A stretch of DNA of 37,713 nucleotides, from assembly GCA_947632045.1 (NCBI GenBank), contig CANRNQ010000021.1, positions 1 through 37,713 of the forward strand, in the 5' to 3' direction. The notes under the pieces are model-generated. The model had not been told where the DNA came from, did no database searches, and worked only from the letters and a program-made list of their open reading frames with translations. Positions within the stretch are counted from its first letter, which is position 1. Each line of letters opens with the position of its first letter. Of the stretch, positions 25,103 to 32,582 are shown piece by piece. This DNA is from an uncultured Clostridia bacterium. Lineage in GTDB: Bacteria; Bacillota; Clostridia; Oscillospirales; Acutalibacteraceae. Position numbers and translations under genes: made by a program.

Positions 25103-26140
25103 CTACATCTTCTCGATCTCTTTTAAAAGCTCGCTTATGAGCCTGCCCTCGGGCACCTTTTTTATTATCTCGCCCTTTTTAAATATCAGCCCCTCGCCCT
25201 TGCCGCCGGCTATGCCTATATCGGCCTCGCGCGCCTCTCCGGGGCCGTTTACTACGCAGCCCATTATTGCTACCTTTATGTTCTTTTTGCAGTCGCGCAG
25301 CCTCTCCTCGGCCTCGTTTGCAAGGGATATCAGGTCTATCTTGGTTCGCCCGCAGCTCGGGCAGGACACAAAGGTAACGCCCTCGCGACGCAGACCTATC
25401 GCCTTTAAGAGGTCCTTCGCCGCGTATATCTCCTTTATAGGGTCGGCCGTGAGCGATATTCTTATCGTATCGCCTATGCCGTGCAGCAGCAGCGAGCCTA
25501 TGCCCGCCGAGGACTTTATAAGCCCCATTCTCTCAGTGCCGGCCTCGGTGACCCCGAGGTGCAGCGGGTAGTCGCAGCTTTTCGACGCCAGCTCGTATGC
25601 GTCTATCATGGTCTTTACGCTTGAGGATTTCATCGAGAGCACTATGTCGGTAAAATCGAATTTTTGAAGCAGAGAGGCGTGGTACAGCGCGCTTTCGCAC
25701 AGCGCCTCGGCCGTAGGCGCGCCGTGCTTTGCGAGTATGTGCTTTTCAAGGCTTCCGGAATTTACGCCTATTCTTATGGGTATGTTCCTCGCCCGACAGG
25801 CCTTCACCACCGCCTTGACCCTGCTTTCGGAGCCTATGTTGCCGGGGTTTATTCTTATCTTATCGACCCCCGCCTCGGCGCACTCTATCGCTATTCTGTA
25901 ATCAAAGTGTATATCGGCCACCACCGGAATTTCAAGCGCCTGCTTCAGCGCGTATATCAGCGGCACGGCGGACAAATCGGGCGCCGCCGCCCTGATTATT
26001 TGGCAGCCCGCCCTTTCAAGGCTTTTAGCCTGCTCGACGCTGCCCTCGATATCCTCCGCCGGCACGTTGAGCATTGATTGTATTGAAATATCCGCGCCGC
26101 CGCCTATTAAAACCTTGCCGACCCTTACCTGTCTTGTCAT
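25103..26140 (-). CDS. ispG: 4-hydroxy-3-methylbut-2-enyl diphosphate synthase (IspG/GcpE)
   Basis: Iron-sulfur enzyme of the MEP isoprenoid pathway, converting MEcPP to HMBPP. The 345-residue protein has a TIM-barrel N-domain (QSMLNVPAED, VADIHFDYRIA, RINPGNIG) and a C-terminal [4Fe-4S] domain with Cys260, Cys263 (SCPSCGRT) and Cys295 (MGCVVNGPGEA), plus the catalytic Glu302. The ATG at 26138-26140 is preceded by an unusual array of five Shine-Dalgarno-containing 9-bp repeats. It sits between rseP and polC in the conserved Gram-positive order; proS, often found here, is absent. Confidence 0.96.
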   Translation of the reverse strand: MTRQVRVGKVLIGGGADISIQSMLNVPAEDIEGSVEQAKSLERAGCQIIRAAAPDLSAVPLIYALKQALEIPVVADIHFDYRIAIECAEAGVDKIRINPGNIGSESRVKAVVKACRARNIPIRIGVNSGSLEKHILAKHGAPTAEALCESALYHASLLQKFDFTDIVLSMKSSSVKTMIDAYELASKSCDYPLHLGVTEAGTERMGLIKSSAGIGSLLLHGIGDTIRISLTADPIKEIYAAKDLLKAIGLRREGVTFVSCPSCGRTKIDLISLANEAEERLRDCKKNIKVAIMGCVVNGPGEAREADIGIAGGKGEGLIFKKGEIIKKVPEGRLISELLKEIEKM

Positions 26141-26144
26141 TTTT

Positions 26145-26189
26145 AACTCCTTTAACTCCTTTAACTCCTTTAACTCCTTTAACTCCTTT
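26145..26189 (-). promoter_or_regulatory. Tandem Shine-Dalgarno array of ispG (5 x AAAGGAGTT)
   Basis: Five perfect head-to-tail copies of the 9-bp unit AAAGGAGTT on the minus strand, each containing AGGAG. The copy nearest the ATG lies 6 bases away, an ideal ribosome-site spacing; the others lie 9, 18, 27 and 36 bases further upstream. The array fills the gap between the rseP stop and ispG. Such repeats change copy number by slippage, so length variation between strains is expected. Confidence 0.9.
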
Positions 26190-26207
26190 AAGCTTCACCG
26201 TCGTTTA

Positions 26208-27227
26208 TCAGCCGAAGCCCGAGCCTGTCACGAGCCTCACTATATCGTTGAAGGTGACCGCGAGCATAAACACCATCAGCAGCGCAAAGCCTACGCCGTG
26301 GATAAGCCCCTCGTATTTTGCGGGCACGGGCTTGCGCCTTACAAGCTCGATGAGCAAAAACAGCAGTCTGCCGCCGTCGAGGGCGGGTATGGGCAAAAGG
26401 TTGAATATGCCGAGGTTTATCGTTATTATCATCATCACGTTTAATATATTGTTAAAAGCGTCGAGAAAGCCGCTTTGCAGCCCTTCGGAGGCCACCGTTG
26501 TTATAGCCGAGGCTATTCCGACCGGCCCCGACATCTCGTTAAAGCCGAATTTGCCGGTTATTATACCTATGAGGCTGCTCCACACAAGGCGCACCGTGGA
26601 CACGGTTTGGCCTATCGTTTCGCCGCAGACCGAGAGGAAGCTCTTATCGACCCTCTCGACGACAAAGTCCACCGCCATGACGGTTTTTCCGTCCTTTTCA
26701 TAGGTGTAAAGCGGCACGCTGCCGAGGTCGAGGGTTTTGCCGTCGCGCTTCACCTTTATGTCGGGGGCGTAGTTTTTCGAGGTTCCCATGGCGAAGATTA
26801 TATCCCTCGAGTTCCACACGGCGTAGCCGTCTATTGATTCGAAGCTGTCGCCCGCCTTGAGATAATTCGCCGTGACCGAGTTTTCGGGGAAGTCGGCTAT
26901 CGTCGTTGAGGCGTAATAGGGCTGCTGGAGCACCATGGCAAGCGTCATCAAAAGCCCCAGCACTATATTCATTATCGCTCCCGCCGCGACTATTATTATT
27001 CTCTTCCACGTCGGCTTGTTGCCGAAGGCTCGCGGGCTGTCGCTCTCCTCGTCCTCGCCCTCCATGGCGCAGTAGCCGCCTATGGGCAGCAGTCGGAGGG
27101 AGTACTTGGTTTCTCCCCTTGTAAAGCTGAAAAGCTTGGGGCCCATGCCTATTGCGAACTCGTTTACCTTTACTCCCGACAGCTTTGCCGCGATGAAATG
27201 TCCTCCCTCGTGGACCGTTATTATCAA
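26208..27227 (-). CDS. rseP: Site-2 protease RseP/RasP (M50 zinc metalloprotease); start uncertain
   Basis: Membrane-embedded metalloprotease of regulated intramembrane proteolysis; in Bacillus RasP cuts anti-sigma factors and leftover signal peptides. It shows the zinc motif HEGGH within the first helix, a PDZ domain (about 95-190) and the second active-site motif NLLPIPALDGGR, with C-terminal helices. The only canonical start in frame is TTG 27227, which begins in the middle of the first helix. The frame continues upstream with matching hydrophobic sequence (EAALLIIIGILLFEL) to a stop at 27281. An ATG with a good Shine-Dalgarno (AAGGGA) sits at 27282 but is out of frame by one base. The true start may be a non-AUG codon such as ATA 27272, or there is a 1-base frameshift near the N-terminus. 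Confidence 0.9.
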   Translation of the reverse strand: MIITVHEGGHFIAAKLSGVKVNEFAIGMGPKLFSFTRGETKYSLRLLPIGGYCAMEGEDEESDSPRAFGNKPTWKRIIIVAAGAIMNIVLGLLMTLAMVLQQPYYASTTIADFPENSVTANYLKAGDSFESIDGYAVWNSRDIIFAMGTSKNYAPDIKVKRDGKTLDLGSVPLYTYEKDGKTVMAVDFVVERVDKSFLSVCGETIGQTVSTVRLVWSSLIGIITGKFGFNEMSGPVGIASAITTVASEGLQSGFLDAFNNILNVMMIITINLGIFNLLPIPALDGGRLLFLLIELVRRKPVPAKYEGLIHGVGFALLMVFMLAVTFNDIVRLVTGSGFG

Positions 27228-27333
27228 TTCAAACAGCAGTATTCCGATAATTATAAGCAGTGCAGCTTCTATGTTTGATCATTCCCTTCGTTGAAATAAG
27301 GCTCCTGATTTTTTAAAAGTCAGCGCCTTATAT

Positions 27334-28479
27334 TTAGGTTAAAGCATTTACAAGCTCCCTTGCCGCCGCGTCGGCGCTCAGCACCTCGTCCACGCTTGAG
27401 GGCTCGTCGTTTTTCTGCGCCTCCATTGCCGCGCGCACAAGCTCGGGTATTTTCAAAAACGGTATTTTTCCCTTGAGGAAGAGTCCGACCGCCTCCTCAT
27501 TCGCCCCGTTTGCCGCCGCCGGGCAAAGCCCGCCCCTATCGAGCGCTTCGCGGCATATTTCCATACACTCGAAGGTTTCGGTATCGGGCTCATAGAAGCT
27601 AAGGCTTCCTATCTGCGAAAGGCTCAGCCTTTCGACCGGACAGGCAAATCTTTCGGGGTATGTAAGCGCGTACTGTATCGGTATCTTCATATCGGGCGTT
27701 CCGAGCTGGGCTATTACCGCGTGGTCGCTCAGCTCTATCATGGAGTGAATGATGCTCTCGCGGTGGACGAGCACGTCTATTTTGCTCTGCCCGACTCCGA
27801 ACAGCCACGAGGCCTCGATTATTTCAAGCCCCTTGTTCATCATAGTGGCCGAGTCTATCGTTATCTTTTTTCCCATGCTCCAGTTTGGGTGATTCAGCGC
27901 CTGCTCGACTGTTACGTTTTCAAGCTCCCCCTTCGTTTTGCCGAAGAAGGGGCCTCCCGAGGCTGTGAGTATCAGTCTGTCGAGGGCTTTGTCGTCGGGC
28001 AGGCCCTGAAGACACTGGAAGATAGCCGAGTGCTCGCTGTCCACGGGGTAGAGCTTCGCTCCGCTGCGCCTTATTTCCCTCATCACAAGGCTTCCGCCCG
28101 ACACGAGGGTTTCCTTATTTGCGAGCGCTATATTTTTTTTCGCCCTTGCCGCCGTGATGGTTGGCAGCAGCCCGACCATACCGACGACGGAATTGAGCAC
28201 CGTATCGCATTTATCGTACTCCGCCGCCGCGCACAGCCCGCTCATGCCCGACACTATTTTTATATTGGTATCCTTAAGCGCGGCTTTAAGCTCAGGGGCT
28301 TTTGTTTCGTCGTACACCGCTACGAGCGAGGGCTTAAATTTTCTCGCCTGCTGCTCGAGCAATCGCACGTTTGTGTTTGCCGCTATCGCCTCTACATTTA
28401 TATTGAGCTTTTCGCAGACCTCGAGGGCCTGTGTACCTATTGAGCCTGTCGAGCCCAAGATTGATATTGAACCGGTCAT
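27334..28479 (-). CDS. dxr: 1-deoxy-D-xylulose 5-phosphate reductoisomerase
   Basis: Second enzyme of the MEP pathway, NADPH-dependent, the target of fosmidomycin. The 381-residue protein has the nucleotide loop LGSTGSIGTQALEV (8-21), NKETLVSGG, the metal and substrate residues in PVDSEHSAIFQCL, the flexible loop HPNWSMGKKITIDSATMMNKGLE and the C-terminal helical domain (GANEEAVGLFL). The ATG at 28479 has AGAGGA 7 bases upstream. A 391-bp spacer with a 16-bp tandem repeat and a cloverleaf element separates it from cdsA, unusual within this operon. Confidence 0.96.
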   Translation of the reverse strand: MTGSISILGSTGSIGTQALEVCEKLNINVEAIAANTNVRLLEQQARKFKPSLVAVYDETKAPELKAALKDTNIKIVSGMSGLCAAAEYDKCDTVLNSVVGMVGLLPTITAARAKKNIALANKETLVSGGSLVMREIRRSGAKLYPVDSEHSAIFQCLQGLPDDKALDRLILTASGGPFFGKTKGELENVTVEQALNHPNWSMGKKITIDSATMMNKGLEIIEASWLFGVGQSKIDVLVHRESIIHSMIELSDHAVIAQLGTPDMKIPIQYALTYPERFACPVERLSLSQIGSLSFYEPDTETFECMEICREALDRGGLCPAAANGANEEAVGLFLKGKIPFLKIPELVRAAMEAQKNDEPSSVDEVLSADAAARELVNALT

Positions 28480-28500
28480 TTGTAAATCCTCTGTTTTGCT

Positions 28501-28564
28501 TGTTTGTCGTTTTGCCTGTTTGTCGTTTTGCCTGTTTGTCGTTTTGCCTGTTTGTCGTTTTGCT
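28501..28564. repeat. 16-bp minisatellite upstream of dxr
   Basis: Four consecutive copies of TGTTTGTCGTTTTGCC (the fourth ends in TGCTTT), with a partial copy before them at about 28490-28500. They start 22 bp upstream of the dxr start codon, inside the presumed dxr leader. Confidence 0.9.
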
Positions 28565-28618
28565 TTTGTGCCGCGGCTGCCGCCCTGCCCGTTTTGGCCT
28601 TTTTGGGAGAGTGAAGCT

Positions 28619-28794
28619 CGGGGCGGCGCCCGGGCGCGGCGCAGCCGCGCCGGAAAAACGCGGCGGGGCAGGCTTTGTGCGAGCGCCGGGGCTTAGATAT
28701 TGATCAGGGCTTAAAATGGCCCGAAGCCCCGAAGCGCCGCCGCGTTTTTCGGCCCATTCCCGCCGCAGGCGGGAATGGGCGGGGCGCCGCCCCG
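28619..28794 (-). repeat. Cloverleaf element, copy C (inverted)
   Basis: Same architecture as copies A and B but in the opposite orientation, so that arm 3 comes first on the plus strand. Closing stem 28619-28630 / 28783-28794 (12 bp). Arm 3 is 28633-28640 / 28644-28651. Arm 2 is GAAAAACGCGGCGG 28653-28666 with its partner 28737-28750, enclosing a longer insert of 70 bases. Arm 1 is a 12-bp stem 28753-28764 / 28768-28779 with the same stem sequence as copy B. It lies between cdsA and dxr, so it is co-transcribed with the operon. Confidence 0.87.
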
Positions 28795-28870
28795 AAGCCT
28801 TACCTTACGCTCAAAGCTTTATAGAAGCTCGCGGCAGCCTTAAAAGCGAGCCTATCCCCACTTTATATTA

Positions 28871-29692
28871 TTAGGACAATATAGGAAAATATTCCACAAA
28901 CAGCAGCACAAACGGCGCTGTGAAAACCAAGCTGTCGCACCTGTCGAGTATGCCGCCGTGCCCGGGAATTATGCTGCCGTAGTCCTTGATGTGGCAGCTC
29001 CTTTTTATCGCCGAAAACGAAAGATCGCCTATTATCGAAACAAAGCCGCCTATTATCGCCATCAGCACAAGGCGTAAATATAAAACGCCCTCGCCCCTGT
29101 TGAATACGAATAAGTCGAATATCATCGACACGATAAAAGCGCCGAGCACTCCGGCGAGCAGCCCTCCCAATGCGCCCTCGACCGTCTTTTTGGGGCTTAT
29201 CTTGGGGCAGAGCTTGTGCCTGCCGAGCATACTGCCCGCAAAGTACGCTCCCGCGTCCGCAACCCAGGGGATCGCGACCGCGACCATTATGTAATAAAGC
29301 GAGTGGCGAATGTCGCGGTAGCAGAGAATCACAAAGCAGGAAAACGCGAGGGTCATCATGGCCGTCGTGACGAGGGCAAAGGCCGTCTTGTTAAAGCTTA
29401 TGGTTTCGATAAAGAGCAGCATAATGACGAACATCGAAAGCGGATACAAAAAGGCCGCTATCCCCCAATACGGCGTTGAAACGAGCAGGGGATATATTAA
29501 GGCGAACAGAGCCGAGGGAACGAGCAAGCGCATATCCTTAGCTATCTCACCCGCCGAAAACATCTCGACCACGCAGGCAAAGCTCGCGAAGGCTATGAGA
29601 AAATTATATATTATCGGAAAGAACTGACCTAATATCATCATCAGTGCCACAAGCAGCGAGCCCGAAACACCGGAAATAATTCTTGTTTTCAT
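28871..29692 (-). CDS. cdsA: Phosphatidate cytidylyltransferase (CDP-diglyceride synthase)
   Basis: Membrane enzyme making CDP-diacylglycerol from phosphatidic acid and CTP, the branch point to phospholipids. The 273-residue, multi-helix protein has the conserved block PWVADAGAYFAGSMLGRHKL, then PKISPKKTVEGALGG and the family signature ending IIPGHGGILDRCDSLVF. The start at 29692 (MKTRIISG) is preferred to an upstream in-frame codon, because it agrees with family N-termini and avoids overlap with uppS; GCAGG precedes it. It is followed by a repeat-filled gap before dxr. Confidence 0.94.
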   Translation of the reverse strand: MKTRIISGVSGSLLVALMMILGQFFPIIYNFLIAFASFACVVEMFSAGEIAKDMRLLVPSALFALIYPLLVSTPYWGIAAFLYPLSMFVIMLLFIETISFNKTAFALVTTAMMTLAFSCFVILCYRDIRHSLYYIMVAVAIPWVADAGAYFAGSMLGRHKLCPKISPKKTVEGALGGLLAGVLGAFIVSMIFDLFVFNRGEGVLYLRLVLMAIIGGFVSIIGDLSFSAIKRSCHIKDYGSIIPGHGGILDRCDSLVFTAPFVLLFVEYFPILS

Positions 29693-29714
29693 AAGCGAAC
29701 CTGCCTTAAAATTT

Positions 29715-30476
29715 TTATACGCTGCCAAAGCGCCTGTTTCTCCGCGCGTACTCAAGAATACAGCTCTCGAGCATTTCCTTTGAGAAGTCCGGCCACAGCA
29801 CGTCGTCGAGTATCACATACTCGGCATAGGCCGACTGCCAGAGCAGAAAGTTTGATATTCTGTACTCTCCGCTCGGCCTTATTATCAAATCGGGGTCGGG
29901 CTGACCTGCAGTGTATAAATTATCCGCCACGCACCTCTCGGTTATATCGTCTAAGGATATTTCCCCGTTTACAGCCCTTTGCGCTATCCTCTTGGCGGCT
30001 CTGACGATCTCGTCGCGCCCGCCGTAGTTCATGGCGATGTTTAAGACCATTCCGCTTCTGTCCCTTGAGCACTCCTCGTTCTCCCTTATGAGGGCTTGAA
30101 GCTCCGGCGAAAACGCGGTCTTGTCGCCGATAAAGCGCACCACTATGTCCTCGTCCTTAAAGTCGCGTATCGCCTCTTCAAGATACGACTTAAACAGCTC
30201 CATCAAGGCCTGCACCTCGCCCTCGGGGCGCTTCCAGTTTTCGGTAGAAAAGGCGTAGACCGTAAGGTATTTTATCCCGATGTTGGCGCAGTGCTTTGTT
30301 ATCGTGCGAAAATTTTTAGCTCCCGCCCTGTGACCCGCCTTGCGCGGCAGGCCTCTCTTTTTAGCCCAGCGACCGTTCCCGTCCATTATTATGCCGATAT
30401 GCTCGGGCAATATAACGTCGCTGAGCGTTTTGTCCTTTGAGGAGTCCTTGCCCTTGCCGAATATTCCGATTGCCAT
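29715..30476 (-). CDS. uppS: Undecaprenyl diphosphate synthase (isoprenyl transferase)
   Basis: cis-Prenyltransferase extending farnesyl diphosphate with IPP to the C55 carrier lipid needed for peptidoglycan. It has the diphosphate-binding IMDGNGRWAKKRG (Asp32, Asn34, Arg36, Trp37), GHRAGAKNF, TVYAFSTENWKRP, and the C-terminal DPDLIIRPSGEYRISNFLLWQ. The ATG at 30476 has GGTGAGG just upstream; an in-frame TTG 11 codons earlier (30509) is less likely. It is linked with frr and cdsA in the usual order. Confidence 0.95.
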   Translation of the reverse strand: MAIGIFGKGKDSSKDKTLSDVILPEHIGIIMDGNGRWAKKRGLPRKAGHRAGAKNFRTITKHCANIGIKYLTVYAFSTENWKRPEGEVQALMELFKSYLEEAIRDFKDEDIVVRFIGDKTAFSPELQALIRENEECSRDRSGMVLNIAMNYGGRDEIVRAAKRIAQRAVNGEISLDDITERCVADNLYTAGQPDPDLIIRPSGEYRISNFLLWQSAYAEYVILDDVLWPDFSKEMLESCILEYARRNRRFGSV

Positions 30477-30538
30477 AGTCCTCACCGCCGCAGAATTTTT
30501 TCTCGGCAAGGGCTTTGATCAGCGCCCTGCCGCATTAA

Positions 30539-30576
30539 GCGGAATTTTCGCGGAGCGCCCCCCGCGAAAATTCCGC
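30539..30576. repeat. Long hairpin between frr and uppS
   Basis: A perfect 15-bp inverted repeat (30539-30553 / 30562-30576, loop of 8) begins 6 bp after the frr stop. A second small stem (30505-30513 / 30524-30531) lies next to it. Neither has a T-run, so this is more likely an mRNA-processing or stability element, or a repeat remnant, than a terminator. Confidence 0.7.
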
Positions 30577-30582
30577 GCTCTG

Positions 30583-31137
30583 TCAAATCGACATTACTTC
30601 CTTTTGCTTCTTTTCAAGCGTCGAGTCGATCTCCTTTACATACCTGTCGGTGAGCTCCTGTATCTTCTTCTCGGCCTTTTTCAGGTCGTCCTCTGTGAGC
30701 TCGCCGTTTTTCTTCATGGCCTTGACCTTTTCGACTGCGTCGCGCCTTACGTTTCTGACCGACACCTTGGTTTCCTCCGCCATTTTGGAAAGCTCCTTTA
30801 CTATCTCGCGTCTTCTGTCCTCTGTGAGCGGCGGGAATATTATTCTCAGCGACTTGCCGTCGTTTTGCGGGTTTATTCCCAAATCGGAGCTTTGTATAGC
30901 CCTCTCGATGCTTCTTAAAACCGAAGCGTCCCACGGCTGTATCATCAGGGTTCTCGCCTCTGTGATAGAAACCGCGGCGAGCTGGTTTATCGGGGTAGGC
31001 GCGCCGTAGTAATCGACCATGATTTTATCGAGCACGGCCGGGTTTGCCCTGCCCGCCCTTATTGCGGCGTAGTCCTCGCCGAGGTGGGCAAGTCGTCTTT
31101 TCATTCTTTCTTCAGATTTAGCTATTACTTCGTTCAT
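30583..31137 (-). CDS. frr: Ribosome recycling factor
   Basis: Splits post-termination ribosomes together with EF-G. The 184-residue protein has the typical three-helix-bundle sequence: GEDYAAIRAGRANPAVLDKI, VDYYGAPTPINQLA, IQPWD near the middle, the conserved R-x-x-F/I-PPLTEDRR segment (IIFPPLTEDRR) and a long lysine-rich C-terminal helix. AGGAGAG lies 8 bases before the ATG. It follows pyrH by 26 bp in the usual Gram-positive and Gram-negative arrangement. Confidence 0.97.
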   Translation of the reverse strand: MNEVIAKSEERMKRRLAHLGEDYAAIRAGRANPAVLDKIMVDYYGAPTPINQLAAVSITEARTLMIQPWDASVLRSIERAIQSSDLGINPQNDGKSLRIIFPPLTEDRRREIVKELSKMAEETKVSVRNVRRDAVEKVKAMKKNGELTEDDLKKAEKKIQELTDRYVKEIDSTLEKKQKEVMSI

Positions 31138-31163
31138 AGTAAATACTCTCCTAAACTAAAAAT

Positions 31164-31868
31164 TTATTCCACAAGTGTGCCTATATTCTCGCCGCATACG
31201 GCTGACACAATGTTTTCGGGTTTTTCAATGCTGAACACTAAGATTGGGATATGGTTATCCTTACACAGCGAGGCCGCCGTGCTGTCCATGACCTTCAAAT
31301 CCTTATTGAGCACATCATAAAACGAAACTCTGTCGTACTTTTGTGCGTTTGGGTTTGTTTTGGGGTCGCAGTCGTAAACCCCGTCCACCATAGTCGCCTT
31401 AAAGATTATATCCGCGTCTATCTCGGCTGCGCGCAGCGCCGCTGCGGTATCGGTCGAGAAGAAGGGATTGCCCGTGCCGCAGCCGAAGACCACCACTCTT
31501 CCCTTTTCGAGGTGGCGCACCGCCTTATTGCGGATATACGGCTCTGCGAAGGCCTGCATGGCAATTGCCGTTTGGACTCTCACGACCACTCCGAGCTGCT
31601 CGAGCGCGTCCGCTACTCCGAGCGCGTTTATGACCGTGGCCATCATACCCATATGGTCGGCTCTGGTTCTGTCCATTTTGCCGCTGCTTCTGCCTCTCCA
31701 GAAATTGCCGCCGCCCACGACTATGGCGACCTCGACTCCCATATCGGAGAGCTTTTTGATAGGCTCGCATATTTTCAGCACGGTATCGAAGTCGATTCCG
31801 TGACCGCTCTCGCCGGCGAGGGATTCACCGCTAAGCTTTAACAGCAATCTTTTATACTTTGGTTTCAT
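31164..31868 (-). CDS. pyrH: Uridylate kinase
   Basis: UMP kinase of the amino-acid-kinase fold, making UDP for nucleotide and cell-wall precursor synthesis. The 234-residue protein has [12 protein letters not shown] (ATP loop), [11 protein letters not shown], the [19 protein letters not shown] block and [19 protein letters not shown]. The start at 31868 is chosen because AAAGGA sits 9 bases upstream and homologues start there; an upstream in-frame ATG runs through the promoter. It is the first gene of the operon that extends to polC and the AI-2E family gene. rpsB and tsf, often upstream, are not here. Confidence 0.96.
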   Translation of the reverse strand: MKPKYKRLLLKLSGESLAGESGHGIDFDTVLKICEPIKKLSDMGVEVAIVVGGGNFWRGRSSGKMDRTRADHMGMMATVINALGVADALEQLGVVVRVQTAIAMQAFAEPYIRNKAVRHLEKGRVVVFGCGTGNPFFSTDTAAALRAAEIDADIIFKATMVDGVYDCDPKTNPNAQKYDRVSFYDVLNKDLKVMDSTAASLCKDNHIPILVFSIEKPENIVSAVCGENIGTLVE

Positions 31869-31918
31869 ATTTAAAAATCCTTTCGCAAATTGTATTTTGG
31901 CATATTTTTTCACCTTTA

Positions 31919-31947
31919 ATAATACTATATATTGTTTTTTCTGTAAA
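31919..31947 (-). promoter_or_regulatory. Predicted sigma-A promoter of the pyrH-polC operon
   Basis: On the minus strand TTTACA (31942-31947) and TATTAT (31919-31924) are 17 bp apart, 50 bp before the pyrH ATG. Confidence 0.65.
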
Positions 31948-32003
31948 GGCATAGCGCAAATTTTTACAGTGATTTAATAGTATTTTTCCCAGAGGAAAAA
32001 TAA

Positions 32004-32358
32004 CTTGGGGGAAGGCGTTCCCCCAAGCCCCTCGCCGCCGCCATACGGCGGCGCCCTATTTTTGGGGCTTGCGCCCCGCCGACCGCCGCCACGCCGACTT
32101 GCGCCGGCACGGCGGCTACTTTATATTATATCTATTTGCAGGAGGAGCTTCGCTCCTCCTGCACCTCCACCCTCTCGCTAAAAGTATTTGCTTCAATCAA
32201 GCCTTTGTGCCCGTGGAATGACGATAATATTTTAATTAAATAATATTGCTGTTAGTTTCGCTCTCTGCACCGTGGCTAATTTACGGGCATAAAAGCCTAA
32301 TTAAGAAAAAATCTTTAGTCGGAAATGTGGGGGCTTGGGGGAGCGTTAGCTCCCCCAA
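32004..32358 (-). repeat. Dispersed hairpin-rich repeat, copy 2 (inverted relative to copy 1)
   Basis: Both ends are TTGGGGG-type hairpins: 32004-32013 / 32018-32027 and 32335-32344 / 32349-32358. Read from 32358 leftward it matches 1-290. The shared parts are the end hairpin, an AT block (GACTAAAG...TTAATTAGGC), then GGGTGGAGGTGCAGGAGGAGC with its palindrome (32138-32162), an ATATAATATAAAGTAG block, and the GCCGCCGTGCCG hairpin. The interior 32170-32280 differs from copy 1 and is longer. No gene is supported within it. Confidence 0.8.
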
Positions 32359-32383
32359 AAATCACTTAACATTAAACCAGCAG

Positions 32384-32572
32384 CCATGCCGACGCGAGTC
32401 GGCGCGGCTGCGGTCGGCGAGAAGCAGGGGCAAGGGGGCTGCGCCCCCTTTATTAGTCGCCACGCCGCCGCAAGTCGGTAAAGCTGCGGTCGGCGGGGCG
32501 CAAGCCCCCTTAAATGAAAGCTTACATAAAAGCAACAGCCCTACCGGCGCAAGTCGGTAAAGCTGCGGTGAA
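32384..32572. repeat. Three degenerate tandem hairpin units beyond oadB
   Basis: Units at about 32384-32424, 32459-32499 and 32541-32572 share the pattern GCCGACGCGAGTCGGC followed by GCTGCGGTCGGCG, with changes such as GCAAGTCGGTAAAGCTGCGG. The same core appears in both copies of the dispersed repeat (about 185-229 and 32067-32113). They begin 11 bp after the oadB stop and may serve as its transcription end. Confidence 0.65.
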
Positions 32573-32582
32573 AAAAACAAAA

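Noticed and set aside
26067-26444. Plus-strand reading frame with a repeated N-S-F peptide
   Set aside because: It is only the opposite-strand translation of the 9-bp Shine-Dalgarno array and of rseP; there is no ribosome site and it overlaps conserved genes.
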